A DNA stretch of 64,000 nt. Origin: Dethiosulfatibacter aminovorans DSM 17477. GTDB lineage: Bacteria > Bacillota > Clostridia > Tissierellales > Dethiosulfatibacteraceae. The notes beneath the pieces were generated by a model. That model did not search any database, was not told the origin of the DNA, and worked only from the letters and a program-made list of their open reading frames with translations. The position numbers were made by a program, and so were the translations under genes. Each line of letters opens with the position of its first letter. Position 1 is the stretch's first letter. The DNA lies in NCBI RefSeq assembly GCF_900142005.1, contig NZ_FQZL01000014.1, positions 1 to 64,000 on the forward strand, in the 5' to 3' direction. Below, in pieces: positions 8,577 through 17,855 of the stretch.

Positions 8577-9371
8577 ATGAAGATATTTATCAGTGCTGAT
8601 ATGGAAGGATGTGCGGGAATAGTGTCATGGCCAGAGACGGAGCTTGACAGCCATGAGCATGAAAGGGCTGCGAGAGAGATGACTCGTGAGGTGAAGATGG
8701 TATGTGAAACCTTATTTGAAAACGGCGTAAGCGAGGTGACAGTCAAGGATGCCCATGATTCCGGAAAAAACATCTTTTATGACGAACTTCCAAAGGGAGT
8801 GAAGATAGTAAGAAGCTGGACAGGCGGTCCTCTTTCAATGGTGCAGGGACTTGATGAAACATATGACGGAGCAATATTCATAGGATATCATTCGGCAGCA
8901 TCTATGGATGGAAGTCCACTTTCACATACCATGAATCCTGATATCGGTAAAATCACTATAAACGGCATGGTGTGTTCTGAATACCTTCTCCATGTCTATG
9001 CTGCTGCAGACCTTGGAGTGCCGGTAATAATGCTCAGCGGAGACCGCATGATATGCGAATGGGCTGAATGGTTTAACAGTAAGATTTCAATAGCACCTCT
9101 AAAAGAAGGTATAGGAGGGGGCGTAATAAGCCTTTCCCAGGCAGATGCCCTTGACCTCTTAAAGAAAAAAACTGTGGAAGCTCTCAGGAACATTGATAAA
9201 TGCAAGATAAACATACCAGAGAAGTTTGAAGTGAAAATCGAATACAAGAAACATGAGGATGCTTATCGTGCTTCATTTTACCCTGGAGTAAAGCAGGAGT
9301 CGTCAAGGAAGGTACGGTACACGGCTTCCACCATCAGGGAAATGCTGACGACCAATATGTTCGTTCTATAG
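8577..9371 (+). CDS. M55-family D-aminopeptidase (DppA-like)
   Basis: A protein of 264 residues. The M55 motifs are present in order: SADMEG (about 6-11) with the metal-binding Asp and Glu, KDAHDS, the GYHS histidine and the VCSEY glutamate. The Bacillus DppA enzyme is a decameric zinc peptidase that removes D-Ala from D-Ala-containing dipeptides. A role in use of cell-wall-derived or D-amino-acid peptides fits the neighbouring dapF and PLP enzyme genes. It lies 47 bases after dapF with GAGGTG before the ATG, so the two are probably cotranscribed. Confidence 0.88.
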   Translation: MKIFISADMEGCAGIVSWPETELDSHEHERAAREMTREVKMVCETLFENGVSEVTVKDAHDSGKNIFYDELPKGVKIVRSWTGGPLSMVQGLDETYDGAIFIGYHSAASMDGSPLSHTMNPDIGKITINGMVCSEYLLHVYAAADLGVPVIMLSGDRMICEWAEWFNSKISIAPLKEGIGGGVISLSQADALDLLKKKTVEALRNIDKCKINIPEKFEVKIEYKKHEDAYRASFYPGVKQESSRKVRYTASTIREMLTTNMFVL

Positions 9372-9417
9372 AATCAACTATACAATTTGCATATTCAAAT
9401 AAGCAATAGGAGAAAAT

Positions 9418-10128
9418 ATGAATATATATCCGGAAAATCATCATGAAAGCTGGAACGGGTTTCTTGATGAAAAAATCAACAATGAAATACTTGAAATTAC
9501 AGAAAAAATAGGGCATAATATTAATCCTGAGCCTGAAAATGTCTTAAGGTTTATGGAGAACGATCTTTCAGGGGTGAAGGTTGTAATACTTGGACAGGAT
9601 CCTTACCCCGAAAAGGGTAGGGCAACGGGTAGATGCTTCGAAGTGGGAGATCTCATCAGCTGGAACGATAAGTTCAGACAGGTGTCCCTCAAGAATATAG
9701 TGAGGCTGCTGCACAAGGACAGCAGAAAAGCCGACAGCTACGAAGACATTAAAAAGTTTTCAGAAATTCAGAAGGAAATAAGGAATGAAGAGTTTAGCAT
9801 TCTGCCTCCTACTGAGATATTCAAGTCCTGGGAAAAGCAGGGAGTGCTTTTGTTGAACACCTATTTTACGGTAGAGTCGGGTGTTCCCGGAAGCCATACA
9901 AAGATATGGGAAAACTTCAGCAATGAACTTTTACAGTATATATCAAAGGAAAACAGAGACATAACATGGTTCCTCTGGGGCAAGCAGGCCCAGGGAAGGA
10001 AGAAATATATCAAATACGGCAATTTCTGTGAAAGCAGACACCCCATGATGTGTTCGTCAAAGTATGACGACGACTTCCTAAAGAGCAGATGCTTCAGGGA
10101 TACATGGGACATAATAAAATGGATATAA
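9418..10128 (+). CDS. ung: Uracil-DNA glycosylase, family 1-like, with variant motifs
   Basis: A protein of 236 residues. It has the water-activating motif GQDPYP (D61) where most family 1 enzymes have GQDPYH. The conserved LLLNT is present, and the C-terminal motif is RHPMMCS in place of HPSPLS. These changes put it in a divergent branch of the UDG superfamily, but the catalytic Asp, the Asn of LLLNT and the motif 2 His-Pro are kept, so base excision of uracil is still the best call. AGGAG precedes the ATG. No clear terminator follows. Confidence 0.78.
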   Translation: MNIYPENHHESWNGFLDEKINNEILEITEKIGHNINPEPENVLRFMENDLSGVKVVILGQDPYPEKGRATGRCFEVGDLISWNDKFRQVSLKNIVRLLHKDSRKADSYEDIKKFSEIQKEIRNEEFSILPPTEIFKSWEKQGVLLLNTYFTVESGVPGSHTKIWENFSNELLQYISKENRDITWFLWGKQAQGRKKYIKYGNFCESRHPMMCSSKYDDDFLKSRCFRDTWDIIKWI

Positions 10129-10281
10129 AAAAAATCAAAAAAACAATAAAAAAAATCAATTCCAGGAAAATGTTGAAAAACAAGGCTTTTACCAAGTGCA
10201 AAATTTTTCATAAATATGCAAATGTCGTATAAATAAGTGATTATAAGGCTTTGGAGAAATGGCAAAATCCTATGAGTTGAT

Positions 10282-10310
10282 TTGACTGAAAATAATCCTA
10301 ATGGTACAAT
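10282..10310 (+). promoter_or_regulatory. Sigma-A promoter of nrdJ
   Basis: TTGACT (10282-10287) and TACAAT (10305-10310) are 17 bases apart and lie about 58 bases before the nrdJ start. No riboswitch structure is seen in the 240-base gap before nrdJ. Confidence 0.7.
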
Positions 10311-10368
10311 ATATAGTATTTGAAGGATTGTTTTTTTTACGCCAACACAATATATTGGGAGGGCAACG

Positions 10369-12723
10369 ATGGCTCGTATTTTTAAAAGAACCGGCGAAGA
10401 AGTAGAGTTTAGAAGTGAAAAGATAGTAAATGCAATAATCAAGGCGATGAATGAAACAAAGGATGGAGCAGATGTGGAGCTTGCCCAGTCCATAGCAGAC
10501 AAAATTCAGGAAGAAATATCAGCCAAGGATCAACCTACCCCTGTTGAAAGAATACAGGATATGGTAGAAGATAGATTGATGGAAAGTGTCCGAAAGGATG
10601 TTGCCAAAAGATATATCCTGTACCGGTATGAAAGAGACAAGTCAAGAGATGCGAGAAAGAGAAGGGACGGAAGACTGCTAAGTGAAGAATTCATAAGCAG
10701 GTACAAGCACAGGCAGTCGCCAATGCACCAGCTTGGAAATTTCGTCTACTACAGGACTTATTCAAGATGGCTAAGGGAAGAGAGAAGAAGGGAATACTGG
10801 TGGGAGACTGTAAGAAGAGCAGTAGAATACAACTGCAGCCTTGTTGCCACTACAAAGAACGAAGCGGAAAAGCTTTATGACAATATATTCAATCTCAGGC
10901 AGTTCCTCTCTGGAAGAACATTCTGGGTTGGAGGAACACCGGTAGCCAAGCATTATCCAATGGCCAACTTCAACTGTGCCTTCCAGGTAATAGACAGCTT
11001 CAGATCCTTCAGGGACCTTTTCTATTTGCTGATGATAGGTTCAGGAGTTGGAGTGAGGGTCCTTAAGAATGACGTAGCCAAGCTTCCAAAGGTGAGAACC
11101 GATTTTGAGATAGTGCATGAAGACTTTACGCCAATTGAAATAGACAAGAGAGAAGACAACACAAGTCTTGAGTTCCTCTACAACAATACTGTAAAGATAA
11201 TAGTCGGAGACAGCAAGGAAGGCTGGGTACAGTCCCTTGGATACTTTTTCGACATAATTCACAGCAATGAATATAGAAACATAAAAACAATCATAATCAA
11301 CTTTGACAATGTAAGACCAAAGGGAGAGCAGCTTAGAACCTTTGGAGGAACGGCAAGTGGACATACGAGCCTCAAGAACATGTTCCTTAAGATAGACAAG
11401 ATCCTCAAGAAGAGAGGAACAATCGAAGACAAGGTAAGAGTGAAGCTTAAATCCATAGACTGCTTGGATATATCAAACATAATAGGTGAAAATGTAGTTG
11501 TAGGTGGAGTTAGAAGAACTGCAGAGATTGTTCTTATAGATTCAGATGACAGGGAATGCATTGAAGCCAAGAGCAAGCTTTACAAGCAGATAGACGGACA
11601 GTGGATAGTTGACAAGGACATAATCCACAGACAGATGTCAAACAATTCAATTTACTACAATGAAAAGCCAAAGAGGGAAACACTTCATTGGCAGATCCAG
11701 CAGATGAGATATTCGGGAGAGCCTGGATGGGTAAATGCGGAAGCAGGTAGCAAGAGAAGAGAGAACATGAACGGAGTAAACCCATGCGGCGAGATACTCC
11801 TTGATTCAAACGGTCTATGCAATCTTACTACAATAAATGTATTCGCCTTTGTTGATGAAAATAACAACCTTGACCTGGATGGCCTTCTTGAGGCGCAGAA
11901 GCTTTCAGTAAGAGCTGCCTATAGAATGACATGCGTAGAGCTTGAAATACCTGCATGGGATGCTGTTCAACAAAGAGACAAGCTTACAGGATGTTCAATG
12001 ACTGGATGGCAGGATATGGTAAATGCTCTTGGCCTTGATGTAAAGGAGCAGGCTGAGATTCTTAGACAGCTTAAGAAAACTGCAAACGACGAAGCTGCAA
12101 AATATGCAAGCCAGATTGGTGAAGGAGAGCCTATCCTTGTAACAACAGTAAAACCTGAAGGAACACTGTCACAGCTTCCTACAGTATCAAGCGGAGTTCA
12201 CTATTCACACTCTCCATACTATGTAAGAAGGGTAAGAATAAATGCTCACGATCCACTTGTAAAGGTATGTGAGGAGCTGGAATATCCGATATTCCCTGAA
12301 GTTGGACAGGACGAGGCAACTTGCACTACAAAGGTAATAGAATTCCCGGTAAAATCGCCTGACGGAAGAACAAAGTATGATGTAACGGCCCTTGAGCAGC
12401 TTGAAAACTACAAGCTTTTCATGGAGAACTATGTAAACCACAACTGCTCAATCACAGTTCACGTAAGAGACCACGAGTGGGAACTTGTTGAAGACTGGGT
12501 ATGGGAAAACTGGGATGACATAGTTGCGCTTTCATTCCTGCCGTTGGACGACAGCTTCTACGAGCTTCTTCCATACGAGGCCATAGATGAAGAGGAGTAC
12601 AACAGAAGAATAGGCGATATGAAGCCTTTCATTCCATCGTTGCTTAGCAAATATGAGACGTACGAAACAGACCTAGACATAGGAACTGAAGGGTGCGAGA
12701 ATGGAATCTGCCCTATAAGATAG
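10369..12723 (+). CDS. nrdJ: Adenosylcobalamin-dependent ribonucleoside-triphosphate reductase (class II, NrdJ)
   Basis: A protein of 784 residues that reduces ribonucleotides to deoxyribonucleotides with a B12-derived radical, working with or without oxygen. An ATP-cone-like regulatory domain occupies about residues 3-90 (IFKRTGEEVEFRSEKIVNAI). The catalytic core contains FNCAFQVI (one redox cysteine), the catalytic loop NPCGEIL with C473, and TVKPEGTLS. The C-terminal pair CENGIC is the usual dithiol that re-reduces the active site. Its length and lack of a beta subunit gene nearby match the monomeric RTPR type. It has GGGAGG before the ATG, its own sigma-A promoter and a terminator at 12747. 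Confidence 0.93.
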   Translation: MARIFKRTGEEVEFRSEKIVNAIIKAMNETKDGADVELAQSIADKIQEEISAKDQPTPVERIQDMVEDRLMESVRKDVAKRYILYRYERDKSRDARKRRDGRLLSEEFISRYKHRQSPMHQLGNFVYYRTYSRWLREERRREYWWETVRRAVEYNCSLVATTKNEAEKLYDNIFNLRQFLSGRTFWVGGTPVAKHYPMANFNCAFQVIDSFRSFRDLFYLLMIGSGVGVRVLKNDVAKLPKVRTDFEIVHEDFTPIEIDKREDNTSLEFLYNNTVKIIVGDSKEGWVQSLGYFFDIIHSNEYRNIKTIIINFDNVRPKGEQLRTFGGTASGHTSLKNMFLKIDKILKKRGTIEDKVRVKLKSIDCLDISNIIGENVVVGGVRRTAEIVLIDSDDRECIEAKSKLYKQIDGQWIVDKDIIHRQMSNNSIYYNEKPKRETLHWQIQQMRYSGEPGWVNAEAGSKRRENMNGVNPCGEILLDSNGLCNLTTINVFAFVDENNNLDLDGLLEAQKLSVRAAYRMTCVELEIPAWDAVQQRDKLTGCSMTGWQDMVNALGLDVKEQAEILRQLKKTANDEAAKYASQIGEGEPILVTTVKPEGTLSQLPTVSSGVHYSHSPYYVRRVRINAHDPLVKVCEELEYPIFPEVGQDEATCTTKVIEFPVKSPDGRTKYDVTALEQLENYKLFMENYVNHNCSITVHVRDHEWELVEDWVWENWDDIVALSFLPLDDSFYELLPYEAIDEEEYNRRIGDMKPFIPSLLSKYETYETDLDIGTEGCENGICPIR

Positions 12724-12746
12724 GAGACTGTCAAAATACAAATATC

Positions 12747-12778
12747 AAAAAATCCGGGATTTGTTTCTCGGATTTTTT
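12747..12778 (+). terminator. Intrinsic terminator of nrdJ
   Basis: A stem of AAATCCGGGA against TCTCGGATTT with a short loop is followed by a T-run, 23 bases after the nrdJ stop codon. Confidence 0.85.
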
Positions 12779-12903
12779 ACAGTGCAGGGTTTTATTTGTT
12801 TTCAAACTGTAATTTATGATAAAATAATTTAATATGTGATAATTGCAATAGCATATGACTATGAACGAATATAAAAGACAAATTATAATAAGAGGTGAAA
12901 GTC

Positions 12904-13308
12904 ATGAATGATAATAAAAAGAAAGAATCTCCATCAATAGACAAGTGGCTGAAGGAAGCAAAGGCGGACCCCAATGCCATTAAGTCGGGAATGTTTCTGG
13001 TGCACAACGGAACCGTAAGGGTAACCCCTAAGGTACAGGTGAGAGAGGGTATAGATGACGGGTCAGTGGTGACTGGAATGGAATTTGGCTATGATGCTGA
13101 AAAAGTGGATGCTGCCGTCGCGGAAACATATAAAATGGATGGAATATTCCATGTCAGAACGTGGCTTAACGAAGGAACCCTTGATGTGGGTGATGATATC
13201 ATGTATGTACTCATAGGCGGGGATATCAGACCCCATGTTATTGATGCACTTCAGTTCCTTGTAGGAAAGATCAAGAATGAATGTGTAATGGAAATCGAGA
13301 AGAAATAG
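12904..13308 (+). CDS. MoaE-like protein (molybdopterin synthase large-subunit fold)
   Basis: A protein of 134 residues. The order of motifs GMFLVHNGTVR, MEFGYDAEKVDAA, LDVGDDIMYVLIGG and FLVGKIKNEC resembles MoaE, which adds the dithiolene sulfurs to make molybdopterin. The usual final lysine-rich KKE motif and the HR pair are altered (DIRPH, EIEKK), and no moaD or other Moco genes are near, so it may be a divergent member with another task. The start is the ATG at 12904 with AGAGGTG upstream. topB begins ten bases after its stop. Confidence 0.65.
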   Translation: MNDNKKKESPSIDKWLKEAKADPNAIKSGMFLVHNGTVRVTPKVQVREGIDDGSVVTGMEFGYDAEKVDAAVAETYKMDGIFHVRTWLNEGTLDVGDDIMYVLIGGDIRPHVIDALQFLVGKIKNECVMEIEKK

Positions 13309-13318
13309 TTTTTAATTT

Positions 13319-15463
13319 ATGAAAACATTGATCGTAGTAGAGAAAAAGTCTGTAGCATGCAAGATTGCCGCTACAGGAAGGAAGTTTCTTGGAGACTTCA
13401 AATTGAATACGGGGGTACTTATAGATGAAGCAGGTTATTCAAAGAATGAGCAGAAATACCACTCCATACTTGGCAGAATGAAAAAGCTTGAAAACGACAA
13501 GTATATCATTTGTTTTGCTTCAGGTCATCTGGTCACCCTTTTCAGTGCAATGGACTACAACCCGTCCTACAGGAACTGGAGGAACATACCCTTTCCATAT
13601 GTTCCCAAGCCCTTCAAGACCAAGGTGATGCCTGGAAGCAAGGATCTATTTGATACCATCCAGTCTGAAATGACAAGGGAAGACGTGTCACTGGTCGTCA
13701 ACGGATGTGATGCCGATCTTGAAGGAAGCAACATATTCAAAAATATTGAAGAGAAGATAAAGCACGACAAGCCAATAAAGCGGCTCTGGGTAGATTCCCA
13801 TGCGGAAAGTCAACTGCTGAAAGCCCTGAAGAACATGGAAGACAACAAGAAGTACGAGAATCAGGAAATGGCCGGAAAGTGCAGGATGTATTCAGACTGG
13901 TTATTGGGAGCAGCACTGACGGCAAAGACCACAATATCTCTGAACAACTACAACAAGGAAATCTTGTCTGTGGGAAGGGTTCAAACTGCAGTACTCAGTG
14001 AAATCGTTAAAATAGAGAATCAAATAGTGAATTTTAAGTCAATGAAATATTACCATATAAAGGGTGTTTTCAGCAAAGACAATGAAAAGGTTGAAATGAC
14101 GGCAAAGGATGAGAACTATGATGACCTTGGGCTGGTTGAAAGCATCATTAGCAAATTGCCTGATGAAGGAAAAATTGTTTCATGTGATGTGAAAAAGAAG
14201 AAGAAATATTCGGAGCCGTTGTACGACCAGACTGCACTGCAGATGGACATGAGCAAGAACCACAGCATAAGTCCCGATGAAACTTTGGCAATATGTCAGA
14301 AGCTTTATGAAAAGGGACACCTGACATACCCAAGGACATCATCAAGGTATATAACAAAATCCGATGTTCCTGATTTCAAGAAGATGCTAAGTGCATTGGC
14401 CGGTCAGTATCCTCTTCTTGTCAAGCATCCATTCAAGGAAAACAAGAGGGTCGTGTGTGATGAAAAGGTTGAATCCCATACAGCTATTACTCCGACTACT
14501 GAAATGCCTGATGTTTCAAAACTCAGTGAAAGGGACAGGCTTGTATATGAATCCGTTGTCAACAGGGTGGCTTCAGTGCTCCATCCTCCGGCTGAAAACG
14601 AGGTGACGGAAGTCCAGCTAAGCTGTGGAGATCTTATCTTCAAGGTGAATGGTAATGTTGAAAAGTCTCCCGGATGGAAGGCTGTGTACGGACTTGAACA
14701 CAAAGACGTCGTACTTCCCAAGCTTGAAGTGGGTGATGTTCTCAGGAGGGTGGAATGCGAGCCCAAGGAGGTCAAGACCAGTCCGCCAAAGAGATATACG
14801 GAGGCAACGATACTTGGCTTCATGAGAACCTGCGGCAGAAAGGTAACCGATGACGACATAAAGGAAATCATGTCCAACAAGGGAATAGGAACTGCAGCAA
14901 CAAGGGCAGGAATAATCAAGAAGCTAATAACGACAAAATATATAAAGCTCGACAAGAAGAACCTTGTTCCTACAGAGAAGGGCAAGGAACTAATTGAAGT
15001 TTTTCCAGTAGATGAACTCAAGAATGCAGAGTTTACAGGAAGAATGCAGCTGGCCCTTCACAAGGTTGAGAAGGGAGAAATGGAGCCCAGGAAATTCATG
15101 GGTGGAATCATCAACCTGTATAAGAAGTCATGCAAAGATATCGAAGGTACGAACAGGAAAATCGGCAAGAGTGATTATGTGGATGACAGAGAGTCGAAAC
15201 TCAAGTGTCCCCTGTGTAATTCCAACGTATTCAAGGTGAAAAGCAAATATGGTGAATTTTACAGTTGCTCAGGCTATAGAAAGGGATGCAGTTTCAAGAT
15301 ATCTCCCTTATGTGGCAAACTCCTGGAGGAAGACCAGGTTGAAAAGCTCCTTAAGGATGGAAGGCTTGAGAATGTTGAAGGCCTGGTTTCCAGATCGGGA
15401 ACCAAGCTCGAGAATATTAATATAGTGTTAAATGAAGAAAAAGAAATTCAGCTAATACTATAA
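13319..15463 (+). CDS. topB: Type IA DNA topoisomerase, TopB-like, divergent TOPRIM
   Basis: A protein of 714 residues, close to topoisomerase III length, which relaxes and decatenates DNA through a 5' phosphotyrosine. The TOPRIM domain fills about residues 1-150; the expected catalytic tyrosine is Y337 in TYPRTSSRYI. The C-terminus carries one four-cysteine zinc ribbon (CPLC...CSGYRKGC, about residues 627-650). The TOPRIM acid motif reads DADLEGS (131-137) instead of DxDREGE, and the usual RTD is RTS, so the enzyme is clearly diverged. No ribosome binding site is seen before the ATG, and the moaE-like gene ends ten bases earlier, which suggests translational coupling. Confidence 0.85.
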   Translation: MKTLIVVEKKSVACKIAATGRKFLGDFKLNTGVLIDEAGYSKNEQKYHSILGRMKKLENDKYIICFASGHLVTLFSAMDYNPSYRNWRNIPFPYVPKPFKTKVMPGSKDLFDTIQSEMTREDVSLVVNGCDADLEGSNIFKNIEEKIKHDKPIKRLWVDSHAESQLLKALKNMEDNKKYENQEMAGKCRMYSDWLLGAALTAKTTISLNNYNKEILSVGRVQTAVLSEIVKIENQIVNFKSMKYYHIKGVFSKDNEKVEMTAKDENYDDLGLVESIISKLPDEGKIVSCDVKKKKKYSEPLYDQTALQMDMSKNHSISPDETLAICQKLYEKGHLTYPRTSSRYITKSDVPDFKKMLSALAGQYPLLVKHPFKENKRVVCDEKVESHTAITPTTEMPDVSKLSERDRLVYESVVNRVASVLHPPAENEVTEVQLSCGDLIFKVNGNVEKSPGWKAVYGLEHKDVVLPKLEVGDVLRRVECEPKEVKTSPPKRYTEATILGFMRTCGRKVTDDDIKEIMSNKGIGTAATRAGIIKKLITTKYIKLDKKNLVPTEKGKELIEVFPVDELKNAEFTGRMQLALHKVEKGEMEPRKFMGGIINLYKKSCKDIEGTNRKIGKSDYVDDRESKLKCPLCNSNVFKVKSKYGEFYSCSGYRKGCSFKISPLCGKLLEEDQVEKLLKDGRLENVEGLVSRSGTKLENINIVLNEEKEIQLIL

Positions 15464-15477
15464 TTGTGCAGATTTGA

Positions 15478-15521
15478 TAAAAGCTTATGGAAGTACATTG
15501 TTACTTGTATAAGCTTTTTTT
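15478..15521 (+). terminator. Intrinsic terminator of topB
   Basis: AAAAGCTTAT (15479-15488) pairs with ATAAGCTTTT (15509-15518), with further imperfect pairing inside and a T-run after it. It separates topB from the convergent PucR gene. Confidence 0.85.
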
Positions 15522-15561
15522 GTGATGTTAAAGCAGCCTATGGGAATCATCTATAACCCTG

Positions 15562-16725
15562 TTATATATTCAACTGGTTGATCTTGTGAATCTTCAATGC
15601 CATGGACATTTGTTCGTTGAAATCCTGGTCGCTGGAAAAGGGACCGAGAAGCTCCTTTACTTTCCTTATCCTGTATAGTACAGTATTCTTGTGCTGGAAG
15701 ACAAGTTCTGACACCTTCTGGGTGTTGCAGCCGTTGTCGAAATAGAGGCTGATGGTTTCCATCAGGTGGGCATTGTATTTCAAGTCGTAATCAATAATTG
15801 GTTCGATGAGTCTGTCGGAGAATCGTTTGGCCCAGGGATCCTTCAGTAACGGTATCAAGAACTGGTAGAGTCCGATATCTTCATAATTTGCTGAACTAAC
15901 CTGTTTTATGACAGCAGCTTCAAAGGCGTAGTAGCTTTCCTTAAGCGACTGGTCCATATTCATGAGATTTTTCTTAAGGCTGCTTCTGCCTATAGTGTAG
16001 TCGCTTTCTGTGATGCTCAAAAGGTCCATTATATATTGGGATTCCAGTTTCATTGATCTTTCGTTTAGTTTGCTGGCGGTTAGTATCATGACGGTTCCGC
16101 TTCTGAACTTGAATATACTGTGGTGTGGAGATATGTTTTTCATCCTTGAAAACTTTTCAACAATTCTAATTGAGTTGTCCTGCGATACATAACGTTTTTC
16201 CTGGCAATATATGACCTGGTGAAAATGTTGAAAATCATCATTGAGTTCAAGTGCTATCTTTTCTACTGTATAGTCCGTTACTACACCTTGGAACAGTGTC
16301 TCAAGTTTGGCCTCCAGAAGGTCGTGGATTCCTCTGGATTTGATGCTGCTGAATAAGGTGTTTATTATATTCTCTATGAAGATGGACGGATCGAAGGTGA
16401 AGACGGGGAAGTTGTTCTCATTTGCGTAATCAAGTATATAATCAGGCAAAGTATCGTAGTATACAGTCTTGAAAGCAAGACCTGCAGCTTTTCGTTCAAT
16501 GAGTGATTTGATTGCATCAAATACAAGATTCACATCGTCTCTGGCTACACTTAATGTGGACAAAAGAAACTCGCCTTCAACAAATATGTGCATAAGATCT
16601 TCAATTATCTCATGATCAAGTATTCCTACAGTTGTTACAGTATTGTTCAAGCCATCCTTACCTGCTATAAGCTTGAATTCCTCCAGATATTCAAGAGACA
16701 GGGCGTCTTTTATTTTTATAGACAT
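15562..16725 (-). CDS. PucR/CdaR-family transcriptional regulator
   Basis: A protein of 387 residues with the N-terminal PucR-type sensor (about 5-125, IKIKDALSLEYLEEFKLIAG), a middle GGDEF-like region without catalytic motifs, and a C-terminal PucR helix-turn-helix (about 325-380, VSELVFQHKNTVLYRIRKVKELLG). Such proteins control purine, allantoin or sugar-acid catabolism in Bacillus and relatives. It is divergent from the EamA exporter at 16845, the most likely target. GGAGG lies five bases before the ATG. It is a paralogue of the regulator at 33357. Confidence 0.88.
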   Translation of the reverse strand: MSIKIKDALSLEYLEEFKLIAGKDGLNNTVTTVGILDHEIIEDLMHIFVEGEFLLSTLSVARDDVNLVFDAIKSLIERKAAGLAFKTVYYDTLPDYILDYANENNFPVFTFDPSIFIENIINTLFSSIKSRGIHDLLEAKLETLFQGVVTDYTVEKIALELNDDFQHFHQVIYCQEKRYVSQDNSIRIVEKFSRMKNISPHHSIFKFRSGTVMILTASKLNERSMKLESQYIMDLLSITESDYTIGRSSLKKNLMNMDQSLKESYYAFEAAVIKQVSSANYEDIGLYQFLIPLLKDPWAKRFSDRLIEPIIDYDLKYNAHLMETISLYFDNGCNTQKVSELVFQHKNTVLYRIRKVKELLGPFSSDQDFNEQMSMALKIHKINQLNI

Positions 16726-16844
16726 ATAAACCTCCAGCCATTGTTCGTTTCACATATATTAACTAATATTATTATACAACACACAATGATTGAAATGAAT
16801 ATTTATGTTAGACTTAAATTAATATTTAGGAGGATTTATAATTT

Positions 16845-17756
16845 ATGAAGAAGAATATCAGCAGTTTACAAGCGGATTTAATTCTGTTTGTGGTTGCCCT
16901 TCTGTGGGGAACCACATTCGTAACATCAAAGGTGTCATTGGAGTCTTTGCCGCCGTTCAGCATCATTTCTTTTAGATTCATATTGGCAACTTTGCTGATG
17001 GGAACAATATTCAGAAAGGATCTTAAAACAATAGACAGGAAAGACATTAAGGGAGGCTTATGTGTCGGGACTATGCTTTTTATTGCTTTTGCAACTCAGC
17101 TGGTGGCACTTAAGTATACTGAACCTGGAAAACAGGCTTTTCTGGCGGCGACCTATGTTATTTTCGTACCTTTCTGTGTATGGGCGTTAACAAGGAAAAA
17201 ACCTGACAATAAATCGTTCATAGGGGCATTTGCATGCTTTATAGGAATTGGACTTCTTACATTGAAGGAAGGTTTTTCCATGGGATATGGGGATTCTCTG
17301 ACCATGCTCAGCTCGGTATTTTTTGCAGGGCATATCCTGACTACGGAGCATTTTGTCAAGGACAGTTCTCCTGTGAAAATATCCGTAACACAGTTTGGAA
17401 CTGTTGCAATTATGGCTTCGGCCATGTCCTTGATGTTTGAAAAGATTGAAGTTGCGCCCTCCATTGGAGTCATTGCAATGATTCTTTACCTGGGTGTTTT
17501 CTGTTCAGGAATAGCTTACTTCCTGCAGACACTGGGGCAGAAGTATACCAAATCAACCCATGCAGCAATAATAATGAGCCTGGAAGCGGTATTCGGCAGC
17601 ATATTGTCGGTAATCTTCATGCATGAGATATTTACACCAAGGATGATTGGCGGTTGTGTAATAATCTTTGGATCCATACTGGTCATTGAATTAAAGGGCA
17701 GTGGAGAAGCAGATGGATTATCAGAAATAGCAGGAGATATGAATAAAACAAAGTAA
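16845..17756 (+). CDS. EamA-family (DMT) transporter
   Basis: A membrane protein of 303 residues with ten predicted helices in two EamA repeats (about 9-140 and 152-285). The motifs LLWGTTFVTSK at the start and YTKSTHAAIIMSLEAVFGSILSVIFMHE in the second half are typical. The family exports small metabolites such as amino acids or nucleosides. It is divergent from a PucR regulator gene, with 119 bases between the two starts, so regulation by that protein is likely but not shown. TTAGGAGG precedes the ATG. Confidence 0.88.
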   Translation: MKKNISSLQADLILFVVALLWGTTFVTSKVSLESLPPFSIISFRFILATLLMGTIFRKDLKTIDRKDIKGGLCVGTMLFIAFATQLVALKYTEPGKQAFLAATYVIFVPFCVWALTRKKPDNKSFIGAFACFIGIGLLTLKEGFSMGYGDSLTMLSSVFFAGHILTTEHFVKDSSPVKISVTQFGTVAIMASAMSLMFEKIEVAPSIGVIAMILYLGVFCSGIAYFLQTLGQKYTKSTHAAIIMSLEAVFGSILSVIFMHEIFTPRMIGGCVIIFGSILVIELKGSGEADGLSEIAGDMNKTK

Positions 17757-17855
17757 TTGCTTCTTTTATTTTTGCTAATATTTTCAGTGACGGGTATAAT
17801 AGAGTATAGCATAATTGATATTCGCAATTGAAATCCTAAATCTGGAGGTAATATC

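Noticed and set aside
10129-10281. Possible cobalamin riboswitch before the B12-dependent reductase
   Set aside because: No B12-box or stable structure is seen; the stretch is A-rich and plain.
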